The notes under the pieces are model-generated. The model searched no databases. It saw only the letters and a program-made list of their open reading frames with translations, and had not been told where the DNA came from. DNA of 23,350 bases from Actinomycetes bacterium (GTDB lineage: Bacteria > Actinomycetota > Actinomycetes > Actinomycetales > Cellulomonadaceae). Positions 1 to 8,180 of this stretch are shown piece after piece; the first letter of the stretch is position 1; every line of letters begins with the position of its first letter. The stretch lies in contig JAJYTJ010000049.1 of NCBI GenBank assembly GCA_021793115.1, forward strand, positions 1-23,350. The letters run 5' to 3'. The translations under genes and the position numbers were made by a program.

Positions 1-510
1 ATGGACGAGCCCACCACCGCGCTCGACGTCGTCATGCAGCGCCAGATCCTCGAGCAGATCATGCAGCTGCGCGACCGGCTGGGCTTCGCCGTCGTGTTCA
101 TCACCCACGACGTCTCGCTGCTCATCGAGATCGCCGACCGCATCGCGATCATGTACGCGGGCGAGATCGTCGAGGACGCCGCCGCCGACGACGTCTACCG
201 CCGACCGCGGCACCCCTACTCGGAGGGGTTGCTGCACTCCTTCCCGCCGCTGCACGGGCCGCGGCGCGAGCTCGGTGGCATCCCGGGGTCGCCGCCCGAC
301 ATGGGGCGCCTGCCGGCCGGCTGCCCGTTCGCCGCGCGGTGCGCGTTCGTCGTCGAGGGGTGCCGCACGCTGCACCCGACGCTGGTGCGGCCCGCGGTGG
401 CGGGCGACGACCCGTCGCGCCGGGTCGCCTGCCTGCGCCACGACCCCGCCGCGCTCGCGGCGGACGGCCTGCCGGAGGTGGACGTGCCGGCGCCGCTCGC
501 GCGCGCGTGA
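1..510 (+). CDS. Peptide/nickel-type ABC transporter ATP-binding protein, 3' part (truncated by window edge)
   Basis: This is the C-terminal 169 residues of a cytoplasmic ATPase that powers an oligopeptide/dipeptide importer. The window opens inside the Walker B/D-loop segment (DEPTTALDV), so the ATG at position 1 is almost certainly an internal codon and the Walker A and signature motifs lie upstream. The H-switch histidine is in FITHD (residue 36). From about residue 67 the oligopeptide-family C-terminal extension follows (RPRHPYSEGLL, then PAGCPFAARC). Four cysteines (108, 114, 121, 144) match the cluster conserved in OppD/DppD/AppD proteins, where an iron-sulfur cluster has been reported for some members. 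The permease and binding-protein genes are presumably to the left, outside the window. The family is certain; the substrate cannot be read from this fragment. Confidence 0.93.
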   Translation: MDEPTTALDVVMQRQILEQIMQLRDRLGFAVVFITHDVSLLIEIADRIAIMYAGEIVEDAAADDVYRRPRHPYSEGLLHSFPPLHGPRRELGGIPGSPPDMGRLPAGCPFAARCAFVVEGCRTLHPTLVRPAVAGDDPSRRVACLRHDPAALAADGLPEVDVPAPLARA

Positions 511-615
511 CGTCCCGGGGGGTGCCGCCGCACCGCGCGCGGCGGGAGCGGTCCGGACGTTCCGGGAGTGCGTCCTGGTCGACACCGGCCGCCGTGGTCG
601 CGCAGAGTGTGCCGG

Positions 616-1605
616 GTGGGTCGGTCCGAGGTGGTCGCGAGGTGGGCGCTGGTCGCCGCGGTGGTGTCGGCGCTCGTCGCCGGCTGCGGTGCGCCCGCGC
701 CCGGCCCGGACATCCCCACGGAACGGTCGACCCCGGGCGCGGCGGCGCCCCTCCCGGGCGGGCCGTCCGGCGCTCCCGCGCCATCCCCGGGTGGGGTTGT
801 GGCGGTGACCGCCACGCGGCCGTGCGTCGGCGCGCCCGCGCCCACCCGGTGGCGGCACGTCGTGTGGATCTGGTTCGAGAACAAGGCGTCGGCGCTCGGC
901 TCGTCGGCTGCCCCGTACCTGTCGGGGCTGGCCGCGGCGTGCGCCTCTGCCGCGGACGACCACGGCGTGACCCACCCGTCGCTGCCGAACTACCTGGCGG
1001 CGACGTCGGGATCGACGCACGGCGTGAGGGACGACGCCGGCCCGGCCGCCCACCCGCTGCCGGGACCGTCGCTGTTCTCCCAGGTGGCCGACGCGGGACT
1101 GTCGTGGCGCGCCTACGACGAGTCGATGCCGGCGCCGTGCGCGACGACCTCGCGCGGCCGCTACGCCGTCAAGCACAACCCCGCCGTGTACTACACGGCC
1201 GTGCGCGCCGACTGCGCGCGCTGGGACGTCGGCCTGGACCGGCTCTCGGCGGACCTGGCGAGCGACCGGATGCCCGCGTTCGCGTTCGTCACGCCCGACC
1301 TGTGCCACGACATGCACGACTGCTCCGTGGCCGCGGGCGACGCGTGGCTGCGCGGGATGCTGCCCACGCTGCTCGCCAGCCCGGCGTACCAGCGCGGCGA
1401 CACCGCGGTCTTCATCACCTGGGACGAGGACGAAGGCTCGGCGGCCAACCGGGTCCCGCTGCTGGTCGTGGCGCCGTCCGTGGCGCCCGGGACCACCATC
1501 GCGGGCCGCCTGGACCACTACGCGCTGCTGCGCACCACCGAGCACATGCTGGGCCTGCCGCCCCTCGGGAACGCCGCCGCGGCGCCCCTCGTCGACGGGT
1601 TCTGA
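616..1605 (+). CDS. Lipoprotein phosphoesterase (acid phosphatase / phospholipase C-like family)
   Basis: Predicted exported phosphoesterase of the PF04185-like group (AcpA / phospholipase C superfamily, alkaline-phosphatase fold). With the GTG at 616 the N-terminus is a lipoprotein signal ending in LVAGC (Cys24), then a Pro/Ala-rich linker. Family motifs: VWIWFENKA near the start of the domain (the metal-binding ENxS-type segment), HPSLPNY (120-126), TPDLCHDMHDC (226-236) and ITWDED (W269-D270). Three in-frame GTGs compete as start (568, 607/616, 631). 568 would give a 40-residue pre-lipobox segment, which is long, and none has a strong ribosome-binding site, so the start is uncertain. The substrate (phosphate monoester, phospholipid or other) cannot be assigned. 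It lies alone between the transporter gene and topA. Confidence 0.85.
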   Translation: MGRSEVVARWALVAAVVSALVAGCGAPAPGPDIPTERSTPGAAAPLPGGPSGAPAPSPGGVVAVTATRPCVGAPAPTRWRHVVWIWFENKASALGSSAAPYLSGLAAACASAADDHGVTHPSLPNYLAATSGSTHGVRDDAGPAAHPLPGPSLFSQVADAGLSWRAYDESMPAPCATTSRGRYAVKHNPAVYYTAVRADCARWDVGLDRLSADLASDRMPAFAFVTPDLCHDMHDCSVAAGDAWLRGMLPTLLASPAYQRGDTAVFITWDEDEGSAANRVPLLVVAPSVAPGTTIAGRLDHYALLRTTEHMLGLPPLGNAAAAPLVDGF

Positions 1606-1642
1606 CACCCGCACCGTGGGCGTCGCGCTTGACGAGGAGTCG

Positions 1643-1648
1643 TAGAGT
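1643..1648 (+). promoter_or_regulatory. Candidate -10 box of topA
   Basis: TAGAGT fits the actinobacterial TANNNT -10 pattern and lies 48 bases upstream of the topA ATG, implying a 5' UTR of about 40 bases. The nearby TTGACG (1629-1634) is only 8 bases upstream and cannot be its -35. No convincing -35 is seen at normal spacing. Confidence 0.35.
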
Positions 1649-1696
1649 CCGCAGGGCAACGGACGGACATCGACAGGCAGGAACCGGCGGACGGTC

Positions 1697-4396
1697 ATGG
1701 CACGCAAGCTCGTCATCGTGGAGTCGCCTGCCAAGGCGCGCACGATCTCCGGTTACCTCGGCCCCGACTACGAGGTCGAGGCGTCGGTCGGTCACATCCG
1801 CGACCTCCCCCAGCCGTCGGAGCTGCCGGCGGACATGAAGAAGGGCCCGTTCGGCAAGTTCGCGGTCAACGTGGACGACGGCTTCCAGCCCTACTACGTG
1901 GTGGACGCCGACAAGAAGAAGAAGGTCGCCGAGCTCAAGCGCCTGCTCAAGGAGTCCGACGAGCTCTACCTCGCCACCGACGAGGACCGCGAGGGCGAGG
2001 CCATCGCGTGGCACCTGCTGGCCGAGCTCAAGCCGAAGGTGCCGGTCAAGCGCATGGTGTTCCACGAGATCACGCGCGAGGCCATCCAGCGGGCGCTGAC
2101 CAGCACGCGCGAGCTCGACGACCGTCTCGTCGACGCCCAGGAGACCCGCCGCATCCTCGACCGGCTGTACGGCTACGAGGTCTCGCCGGTGCTGTGGCGC
2201 AAGGTGCGCCCGGGCCTGTCGGCGGGGCGCGTGCAGTCGGTGGCGACGCGGCTCGTCGTCGAGCGCGAGCGCGAGCGCATGGCGTTCCGGGCGGCCGAGT
2301 ACTCGGACGTCACCGGCACGTTCCGCGTCGCGGACCCGGCCGAGCCGGCGTTCGCCGCGCGGCTGACGGGCCTGGACGGGCGGCGCGTGGCCAGCGGCCG
2401 GGACTTCGACGACCGGGGCGCCCTGCGCGGCGACGCGGTCCACCTCGACGGCGCGGCCGCCACGGCGCTCGCGGAGGCGCTGACCGGCGCGAGCTTCGCG
2501 GTGCAGAGCCTGGAGACGAAGCCGTACACGCGTCGTCCGGCAGCGCCGTTCACCACCTCGACGCTGCAGCAGGAGGCCGGCCGCAAGCTGCGGATGAGCG
2601 CGCGCGCCACCATGCGCACCGCCCAGACGCTGTACGAGAACGGCTACATCACCTACATGCGCACCGACTCCCCGGTGCTGTCGAGCCAGGCGATCGACGC
2701 CGCGCGGCGCCAGGCGGCCGAGCTGTACGGCCCCGAGTACGTGCCCGAGCACCCTCGCGTGTACACGGCGAAGGCCAAGGGCGCGCAGGAGGCGCACGAG
2801 GCCATCCGGCCCGCGGGCGACCACTTCCGCACGCCGGCGCAGGTGGCGCGCGAGATCTCGGGCGACCAGTTCCGCCTCTACGAGCTCGTCTGGAAGCGCA
2901 CGGTGGCCTCGCAGATGGCGGACGCTGCCGGGCAGACGGCCTCGGTGCGGCTCGCGGCGACCGCCACGGTGGACGGCCACGCCCGTGCGGCGGTGTTCTC
3001 GGCGTCCGGGACGGTCATCACGTTCCGCGGCTTCCTGGCGGCGTATGAGGAGGGCCAGGACACCGCGCGCTACGACGACGAGGCGGCGTCCGCGCAGCCC
3101 GACGAGCGCCGCCTGCCCGTCATGGCCGCGGGCGACGCCCTGACCGTGGCCGACCTGGCCGCGGACTCCCACGCCACCACGCCCCCGCCGCGCTACACGG
3201 AGGCGGCCCTGGTCAAGGCGCTCGAGGAGCGCGGCATCGGCCGCCCGTCCACGTACGCCGCGACGATCTCGACGATCCAGGACCGCGGCTACGTGACCAG
3301 CCGCGGCCAGGCGCTCGTGCCCACGTGGCTGGCGTTCGCCGTGACCCGGCTCCTGGAGGAGAACTTCGACCGGCTGGTGGACTACTCGTTCACGGCCGAG
3401 ATGGAGGAGGACCTCGACGAGATCGCCGCCGGGCATCGCGACCGGGTGGACTGGCTCACCGAGTTCTACTTCGGGGACCGCTCGGACTCGCGCGCCACAG
3501 GCGGGCTGCGCGGGCTGGTGGACAACCTCGGCGAGATCGACGCGCGCGACGTCAACTCGATCGAGGTGGCGGACGGCATCACGCTGCGCGTCGGCCGCTA
3601 CGGGCCCTACCTCGAGGGCCCCGAGGGCGCGCGGGCGTCCGTGCCGGAGGACCTGGCGCCCGACGAGCTCTCGGCCGACCGGGCGCGCGAGCTGCTCGCG
3701 GCCGAGCCCGAGGGCGACCGTGTGCTGGGCGCCGACCCGGCGACGGGCACGCCGATCGTCGTGAAGAACGGCCGGTACGGCCCGTACGTCACCGAGCAGC
3801 TGCCGGAGCCCGAGCTCGACCCCGGCCTGTCGGCCGCGGCGCGCAAGAAGGCCCTCGCGGCCGCGCCCAAGCCGCGCACGGCGTCGCTGTTCAAGACGAT
3901 GACGGTGGACTCGGTGACGCTCGACGACGCGCTCCGGCTGTTCTCGCTGCCCCGCGTGGTGGGCGTCGACCCCTCGTCGGGCGAGCAGGTCACGGCGCAG
4001 AACGGCCGCTACGGGCCGTACCTGAAGAAGGGCACCGACTCGCGCACGCTCCCCAGCGAGGAGGCTCTGTTCGACGCGACGCTCGAGCAGGCGCTGGAGA
4101 TCTACGCGCAGCCGAAGTACGGCGCGGGCCGGGCCGCGGCGGCGCCGCCGCTCGCCGAGCTGGGCGACGACCCCGAGTCGGGGCGCCCGATCGTCGTCAA
4201 GGACGGGCGCTTCGGCCTGTACGTCACCGACGGGATCACCAACCGCACGCTGCCCAAGGATGTGACGGCCGAGACCGTCACGCGGGAGCAGGCGATCGAG
4301 CTGCTGGCCGCCAAGCGCGCGGCCGGGCCGGCGCCGAAGCGGGGCGGCGGCCGCTCGTCGGGCACGCGTACGACGAAGGCGCGCAGCAAGGCGTAG
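1697..4396 (+). CDS. topA: DNA topoisomerase I
   Basis: Type IA topoisomerase (899 aa, normal for Actinobacteria) that relaxes negative supercoils by single-strand passage. The TOPRIM domain has KLVIVESPAKA with Glu9 and the metal-binding DEDREGE (95-101). The catalytic tyrosine is Tyr320 in YITYMRTDSP. In place of the enterobacterial zinc fingers, the C-terminal part carries several actinobacterial Topo-C repeats, each with a GRYGPYL/V- or GRFGLYV-type core, and ends in a Lys/Arg-rich tail (PKRGGGRSSGTRTTKARSK) that in this family helps bind DNA. The ATG start gives the canonical MARKLVIVES N-terminus; weak purine-rich sequence (AGGAA, GGCGG) lies upstream. The tmk-holB pair follows after one intervening gene, the usual neighbourhood in Micrococcales. 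A 1003-codon open frame on the other strand is a GC-skew shadow. Confidence 0.98.
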   Translation: MARKLVIVESPAKARTISGYLGPDYEVEASVGHIRDLPQPSELPADMKKGPFGKFAVNVDDGFQPYYVVDADKKKKVAELKRLLKESDELYLATDEDREGEAIAWHLLAELKPKVPVKRMVFHEITREAIQRALTSTRELDDRLVDAQETRRILDRLYGYEVSPVLWRKVRPGLSAGRVQSVATRLVVERERERMAFRAAEYSDVTGTFRVADPAEPAFAARLTGLDGRRVASGRDFDDRGALRGDAVHLDGAAATALAEALTGASFAVQSLETKPYTRRPAAPFTTSTLQQEAGRKLRMSARATMRTAQTLYENGYITYMRTDSPVLSSQAIDAARRQAAELYGPEYVPEHPRVYTAKAKGAQEAHEAIRPAGDHFRTPAQVAREISGDQFRLYELVWKRTVASQMADAAGQTASVRLAATATVDGHARAAVFSASGTVITFRGFLAAYEEGQDTARYDDEAASAQPDERRLPVMAAGDALTVADLAADSHATTPPPRYTEAALVKALEERGIGRPSTYAATISTIQDRGYVTSRGQALVPTWLAFAVTRLLEENFDRLVDYSFTAEMEEDLDEIAAGHRDRVDWLTEFYFGDRSDSRATGGLRGLVDNLGEIDARDVNSIEVADGITLRVGRYGPYLEGPEGARASVPEDLAPDELSADRARELLAAEPEGDRVLGADPATGTPIVVKNGRYGPYVTEQLPEPELDPGLSAAARKKALAAAPKPRTASLFKTMTVDSVTLDDALRLFSLPRVVGVDPSSGEQVTAQNGRYGPYLKKGTDSRTLPSEEALFDATLEQALEIYAQPKYGAGRAAAAPPLAELGDDPESGRPIVVKDGRFGLYVTDGITNRTLPKDVTAETVTREQAIELLAAKRAAGPAPKRGGGRSSGTRTTKARSKA

Positions 4397-4439
4397 CGCC
4401 AGCCGCCCGGCACCGTGCGACCCCACCGGGCGACCCCGC

Positions 4440-4445
4440 TAGGTT
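4440..4445 (+). promoter_or_regulatory. -10 box placed for leaderless transcription of the Gfo/Idh gene
   Basis: TAGGTT ends 7 bases before the ATG at 4453. With the usual -10-to-start-site distance, transcription would begin at or next to the A of ATG. No Shine-Dalgarno sequence fits between. Confidence 0.55.
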
Positions 4446-4452
4446 GGGCACC

Positions 4453-5460
4453 ATGGCACGCACCCCGGACCCCCGCACCGCACCGCCGATCCGCTGGGGG
4501 ATCCTCGGCGCCGGCTCCATCGCCGCCCACTTCGCGCAGACGGTGTCGGCAGGCACGCGCGCCCAGGTGGTCGCGGTCGGCTCGCGCAACCGGGACCGCG
4601 CCGAGCGGTTCGCCACCGCGCACGGCATCCCCACCACGCACGTGGGCTACCGCGACCTCGTCGATGACCCGCAGGTCGACGCCATCTACGTGGCCACGCC
4701 GCACTCCGAGCACGCCGAGAACGCGCTGCTCGCGATCGCCGCGGGCAAGCACGTGCTCGTCGAGAAGCCGTTCACGCGCAACGTCGCCGAGGCCGAGCGG
4801 GTGTTCGCCGCGGCGCGGGCGGCCGGCGTGTTCGTGCTCGAGGCCATGTGGACGCGGTTCCTGCCGCACGTCGCCGCGCTGCACCAGGTGATCGACGGCG
4901 GCGAGATCGGCGAGCTCGTCAACGTCCGCGCCGACCACGGCCAGGCCTTCGCGCTCGACCCCAAGAGCCGGCTCTTCGCCCCGGCGCTGGCCGGCGGCGC
5001 GCTGCTCGACCTCGGCGTGTACCCCGTGGCGTGGGCGCTGGACTTCCTGGGTGAGCCCGACGAGGTCAAGGCCATGGGTCAGCTCACCGAGACGGGTGTG
5101 GACGGGCAGGTCTCGATGGTGCTCCGCTACGCCGACCGCGCGCAGGCCGACCTCTCGACCACGCTCTGGGCCAAGACGCCGACCACGTCGGCGATCTCCG
5201 GCACCGAGGGGTTCGTCACGGTGGACGGCGACTTCTACGAGCCGACGAGCTTCACCGTGCGTCGTCACGACGGGCGCACGTGGCGGTTCGAGCAGCCGCT
5301 GGCCCGCACGTTCGCGCACGAGGCCGCCGAGGTGGCGCGCTGCGTGGCGGACCACGTCACGCAGAGCCCGCTCATGACGTGGGACGACACGCTCGCGGAG
5401 CTGCGGGTGATGGACGAGGTGCGCCGGCAGGTGGGCGTCGTCTACCCCGGCGAGGAGTGA
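4453..5460 (+). CDS. Gfo/Idh/MocA-family NAD(P)-dependent oxidoreductase
   Basis: A 335-residue soluble dehydrogenase of the glucose-fructose oxidoreductase / inositol dehydrogenase family. The N-terminal Rossmann fold begins WGILGAGSIA (residues 15-24), the dinucleotide-binding glycine loop. The family signature EKP with the catalytic lysine is at 104-106 (VLVEKPFTRN). GALLDLGVYPVAWALDFLG belongs to the C-terminal substrate domain. The reading frame is open far upstream through topA, but homology begins at ATG 4453, which has a -10 box at leaderless spacing. The gene lies 56 bases after topA and 29 bases before tmk. The substrate is not predictable; relatives act on sugars, inositols or trans-dihydrodiols. 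A link to DNA metabolism is not implied, as these are positional neighbours with their own promoters. Confidence 0.93.
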   Translation: MARTPDPRTAPPIRWGILGAGSIAAHFAQTVSAGTRAQVVAVGSRNRDRAERFATAHGIPTTHVGYRDLVDDPQVDAIYVATPHSEHAENALLAIAAGKHVLVEKPFTRNVAEAERVFAAARAAGVFVLEAMWTRFLPHVAALHQVIDGGEIGELVNVRADHGQAFALDPKSRLFAPALAGGALLDLGVYPVAWALDFLGEPDEVKAMGQLTETGVDGQVSMVLRYADRAQADLSTTLWAKTPTTSAISGTEGFVTVDGDFYEPTSFTVRRHDGRTWRFEQPLARTFAHEAAEVARCVADHVTQSPLMTWDDTLAELRVMDEVRRQVGVVYPGEE

Positions 5461-5477
5461 GTGTCGGGGAGCGCGGC

Positions 5478-5483
5478 TACCCT
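5478..5483 (+). promoter_or_regulatory. -10 box placed for leaderless transcription of tmk
   Basis: TACCCT ends 6 bases before the tmk GTG at 5490. It lies in the 29-base gap after the oxidoreductase stop codon and suggests that tmk-holB has its own promoter. No Shine-Dalgarno sequence is present. Confidence 0.55.
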
Positions 5484-5489
5484 GACGCC

Positions 5490-6110
5490 GTGACCGGGCT
5501 GTTCGTCTCCTTCGAGGGCGGTGACGGCGCCGGCAAGTCCACCCAGATCCGGCTCCTCGCCGACTGGCTGCGCGCGCGCGGCGAGCGGGTGGTGGTGACG
5601 CTCGAGCCCGGCGGCACCGCGCTGGGCACCATGCTCCGCACGGCGGTGCTGCACGGCGACCACGTGGGCCCGCGCGCCGAGGCGCTGCTCTACGCGGCGG
5701 ACCGCGCGCACCACGTCGACGCCGTGGTGCGGCCCGCGCTGGAGCGCGGCGACGTGGTGCTCACCGACCGGTACCTCGACTCGTCGGTGGCCTACCAGGG
5801 CGTGGGGCGCGGCCTCGGCGCGGCCGAGGTGGAGCGCCTGTCGCTGTGGGCCACCGAGGGTCTGCTGCCCTGCCTCACGGTGCTGCTCGACATCGACCCG
5901 GTGACGGGGCTCGCCCGGATGACGGGTGAGCCGGACCGGCTGGAGCGCGCGGGCGACGAGTTCCACCGGCGCACGCGCCAGGCCTTCCTGGACCGGGCCG
6001 CCGCGGACCCGGGTCGGTGGCTGGTGCTGGACGCCACGGCGCCGGCCGACGAGCTGGCCGCGGCGATCCAGGCGCGCGTGGCGGGGCTGCTGGCCGAGGA
6101 GCAGCCGTGA
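5490..6110 (+). CDS. tmk: Thymidylate kinase (dTMP kinase)
   Basis: Phosphorylates dTMP to dTDP with ATP, an essential step of dTTP synthesis in the cytoplasm. The 206-residue length is normal. P-loop EGGDGAGKST is at 9-18; EPGGT (39-43) and the DRY motif (93-95, LTDRYLDSSVAYQG) are the dTMP-binding hallmarks. The GTG start at 5490 puts the P-loop at the expected distance from the N-terminus and has a -10 box at leaderless spacing. The stop codon overlaps the start of holB (GTGA), so the two are translationally coupled, a conserved arrangement in bacteria. Confidence 0.97.
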   Translation: MTGLFVSFEGGDGAGKSTQIRLLADWLRARGERVVVTLEPGGTALGTMLRTAVLHGDHVGPRAEALLYAADRAHHVDAVVRPALERGDVVLTDRYLDSSVAYQGVGRGLGAAEVERLSLWATEGLLPCLTVLLDIDPVTGLARMTGEPDRLERAGDEFHRRTRQAFLDRAAADPGRWLVLDATAPADELAAAIQARVAGLLAEEQP

Positions 6111-7294
6111 GCGGGGCCGGCGGCGCGGCCAGCCTGACCCCGATGGGCCCGAAGGACCCGTCCGTCTGGGACGAGGTCGTCGGGCAGGAGCCCGCGGTCG
6201 GCGTGCTGTCGCACGCGGCCACGCACCGGGACGCCATGACCCACGCGTGGCTGCTCACCGGGCCACCGGGCTCGGGCCGGTCCGTCGCGGCGCGCGCGTT
6301 CGCCGCGGCGCTGCAGTGCCCGGAGGGCGGCTGCGGCCGTTGCCACGAGTGCACGACGACTCTGGGCGGCACGCATCCCGACGTCACGGTGGTCGCGACC
6401 GAGGGCGTGTTCATCCGGGTCGAGGTGGCCCGCTCGCTCGTCGGGCTGGCCGCCCGCGCGCCGTCGCTGGGCCGGTGGCGCGTGATCCTCGTCGAGGACG
6501 CGGACCGGTTCACCGACGAGGCTGCGGACGCCCTGCTCAAGGCCGTGGAGGAGCCGGCCGAGCGCACCGTGTGGGTGCTGTGCGCGCCGAGCGCGGCCGA
6601 CGTCATCGTCACCATCCGTTCGCGGTGCCGTGCGGTGGCGCTGCGGGTGCCGCCGGTCGAGGCGGTGGCGGAGCTGCTGGTGCGCCGGGACGGCGTCGAC
6701 CCCCACGTGGCCCTGGTGGCGGCGCGGGCGGCCAGCAGCCACGTCGGCGTGGCCCGCCGGCTCGCGCGGGACCCCGAGGCGAGGGCCCGCCGGGCGGAGG
6801 TGCTGGCGATCGCCGGCCGGGTGCGGGGCGTCGGCGACGCGGTGCTCGCGGCGGGCCGGCTCGTCGAGACGGCACAGGCCGACGCCAAGGCGGCGACCGC
6901 GGAACGCGACGCGAGCGAGCGCGCGGGGCTGCTGCGCTCGCTCGGCGCCGAGGGGCTCGCCACGCTGCCGCCGACCGTCCGCTCGCAGGTCAAGCAGCTG
7001 GAGGAGGACCAGAAGCGCCGCGCCACGCGCGCGCAGCGCGACGTGCTCGACCGGGCGATGCTCGACCTGCTGTCGCTCTACCGCGACGTCCTCGTCGTGC
7101 AGCTCGGCGCGGCGGTCGACCTGGTGAACTCCGAGCAGGACGAGATGGTGCGCGAGCTGGCGGCCGGCTCGACGCCCGAGCAGACGCTGCGCCGTATGGA
7201 CGCCGTCGGGGTGGCCCGCACGCGCCTGTCCGGGAACGTCGCGCCGCTGCTCGCGGTGGAGGCGATGGCGATCGCCCTGCGGCCGCAGGCGTAG
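6107..7294 (+). CDS. holB: DNA polymerase III subunit delta' (clamp loader)
   Basis: A subunit of the clamp-loader complex that opens the sliding clamp for the replicative polymerase (395 aa from the GTG at 6107). AAA+ fold: VWDEVVGQ start, P-loop GPPGSGRS (52-59), a zinc module with four cysteines (71, 76, 79, 82 in CPEGGCGRCHEC), LVEDADRFTDEAADALLKAVEEP (Walker B and sensor region, written here in two motifs: VEDAD and LLKAVEEP), and the TIRSRC segment. The P-loop lysine is replaced by arginine, in line with delta' being a non-hydrolysing member. The GTGA overlap with tmk supports the start; ATG 6143 is an alternative giving a 12-residue shorter protein. It is the last gene of the + block and converges on a broken gene. 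Confidence 0.95.
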   Translation: MSGAGGAASLTPMGPKDPSVWDEVVGQEPAVGVLSHAATHRDAMTHAWLLTGPPGSGRSVAARAFAAALQCPEGGCGRCHECTTTLGGTHPDVTVVATEGVFIRVEVARSLVGLAARAPSLGRWRVILVEDADRFTDEAADALLKAVEEPAERTVWVLCAPSAADVIVTIRSRCRAVALRVPPVEAVAELLVRRDGVDPHVALVAARAASSHVGVARRLARDPEARARRAEVLAIAGRVRGVGDAVLAAGRLVETAQADAKAATAERDASERAGLLRSLGAEGLATLPPTVRSQVKQLEEDQKRRATRAQRDVLDRAMLDLLSLYRDVLVVQLGAAVDLVNSEQDEMVRELAAGSTPEQTLRRMDAVGVARTRLSGNVAPLLAVEAMAIALRPQA

Positions 7295-7324
7295 CGGAGT
7301 CCCGGCACCTGGCCTGGCGCGTGG

Positions 7325-7898
7325 TCAGCGCGGGGCCGCTCCGGCCGCCTCGGTGCGGGCGTCCGCGCCCTCGGCGGCCCGACGAGCCAGGAGGAAGAGC
7401 GCGACGACGTAGCTGGTGAGCGCGATCGCCCAGAGGGCGGCCATGAGCGGCGAGCTGAGGTCGGCGCCGTAGTTGACGAGGCTCGCTCCGTTGAACCCTG
7501 CACCGACGATCGCGAACGCCCCGACGGCCGACAGGACGGTGTGCGCCCGGATCCCGGTGCGCCGCGTGGTGACCAGGCCGGCGACGCTGCCGACGCCGAG
7601 CAGCAGCCCGAGCATGACGTGGGCGGCGACCGAGCCGGGACCGTGGGAGAGCGCTCAGCCGATGGTCGCGACGACCCCGGAGAGGTACTCGCGCGCGTGG
7701 GCGCCGGGTGAGCAGGCGCCCCAGGTCGTCGGTCGCCTCGGAGAGGTGCTTGCGCGCGTGGGCGCCGGGGTGGTCGTCGGGGATCTTCACGAACAGGTCG
7801 GTCACCATGCCGAGCGGGAACTGCACGACGAGCGTCAGGCAGAGGACGAGGTCGATCCGCAGCGACCGTCGCCGGGCCGGTGCCGTCGCGTCGTCCAT
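7325..7898 (-). pseudogene. Broken small membrane-protein gene (frameshifting duplication plus stop codon)
   Basis: Read on the minus strand, the gene starts well: ATG at 7898 with an SD GGAGGA five bases upstream, then MDDATAPARRR, a membrane segment (IDLVLCLTLVVQFPLGMV) and TDLFVKIPDDHPGAHAR. Soon after, a duplicated block shifts the frame. The rest of the family-like sequence continues in another frame as PGAHAREYLSGVVATIG, a TGA where tryptophan is expected, ALSHGPGSVAAHV, then MLGLLLGVGSVAGLV and two further hydrophobic segments up to 7325. Removing 61 bases restores a continuous frame except for that TGA. Small four-helix actinobacterial membrane proteins with a 'LFV-IP..HPGA' segment are familiar, but the function is unknown. 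The 96-residue 3' frame (7615-7325) could be translated alone. An assembly error would explain the frameshift but would also have to explain the stop. Confidence 0.72.
7680..7770. repeat. Near-tandem duplication, two copies 61 bases apart
   Basis: The roughly 29-base segment beginning GAGAGGTACTCGCG at 7680 recurs at 7741 as GAGAGGTGCTTGCG; 27 of 29 positions agree, ending in GGGCGCCGGG. The 61-base offset is not a multiple of three and causes the frameshift in the surrounding gene. Confidence 0.85.
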
Positions 7899-7902
7899 CA
7901 GG

Positions 7903-7908
7903 TCCTCC
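7903..7908 (-). promoter_or_regulatory. Strong Shine-Dalgarno of the broken membrane-protein gene
   Basis: GGAGGA on the minus strand, four to five bases before ATG 7898. It fixes the original start codon and shows that the 5' half was a true gene. Confidence 0.7.
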
Positions 7909-8057
7909 GGAGGTCGTCCTACGGGCCGACGAGCCCGAGGAGCAGCGCGTCCAGGCTCGCACGGCTGGGGCGTCGGCGCCGAGGGTGATCCCGACCGCGG
8001 TCCGGCGGCCGCGAAGCGTCTCGTGCGCCGGGGAGAGCCCGGCGCCGCGCCCCTCTC

Positions 8058-8072
8058 TTCGCCCTCGGCGAA
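8058..8072. repeat. Inverted repeat, 6-bp arms, 3-base loop
   Basis: TTCGCC and GGCGAA are exact reverse complements around CTC, followed at once by AAAATA. It could be an operator or a short hairpin. It is too far from any upstream + gene to be an obvious terminator. Confidence 0.5.
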
Positions 8073-8076
8073 AATA

Positions 8077-8090
8077 CGTACACATGTACG
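8077..8090. promoter_or_regulatory. Palindrome CGTACA-N2-TGTACG, candidate operator
   Basis: A 14-base dyad with perfect 6-base arms, in one of the few AT-containing patches of the window and about 30 bases upstream of a TANNNT hexamer. The size and symmetry suit a dimeric regulator; which regulator cannot be told. Confidence 0.4.
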
Positions 8091-8180
8091 ACGAAGCCTG
8101 GTGGTTGTCGGACCCGATCGGTAGCATTGTCCCAGGTCAGGCGCCGAATCGGTGTCTCGGGGGGCGACGAGGGGGCAGTC

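Larger units (their letters stand above)
7899..8180. other. Divergent intergenic region with two inverted repeats and a short AT-rich patch
   Basis: This 282-base gap separates the broken gene (-) from the HNH gene (+). It holds TTCGCC-CTC-GGCGAA at 8058-8072, then AAAATA, then CGTACA-CA-TGTACG at 8077-8090. A TANNNT hexamer (TAGCAT, 8122-8127) is a possible -10 for the HNH gene. No convincing ORF is seen in the gap; the weak + frames there lack start signals. Confidence 0.6.

Noticed and set aside
1629..1648. TTGACG and TAGAGT as a -35/-10 promoter for topA
   Set aside because: The spacing is only 8 bases, too short for any sigma-70 promoter. Only the -10 was kept, at low confidence.
1415..4426. 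A 1003-codon open frame on the minus strand opposite topA
   Set aside because: It is rich in Arg/Gly/Ala with no recognisable motif and lies fully opposite a clear topA. Such frames are common by-products of third-position G/C bias.
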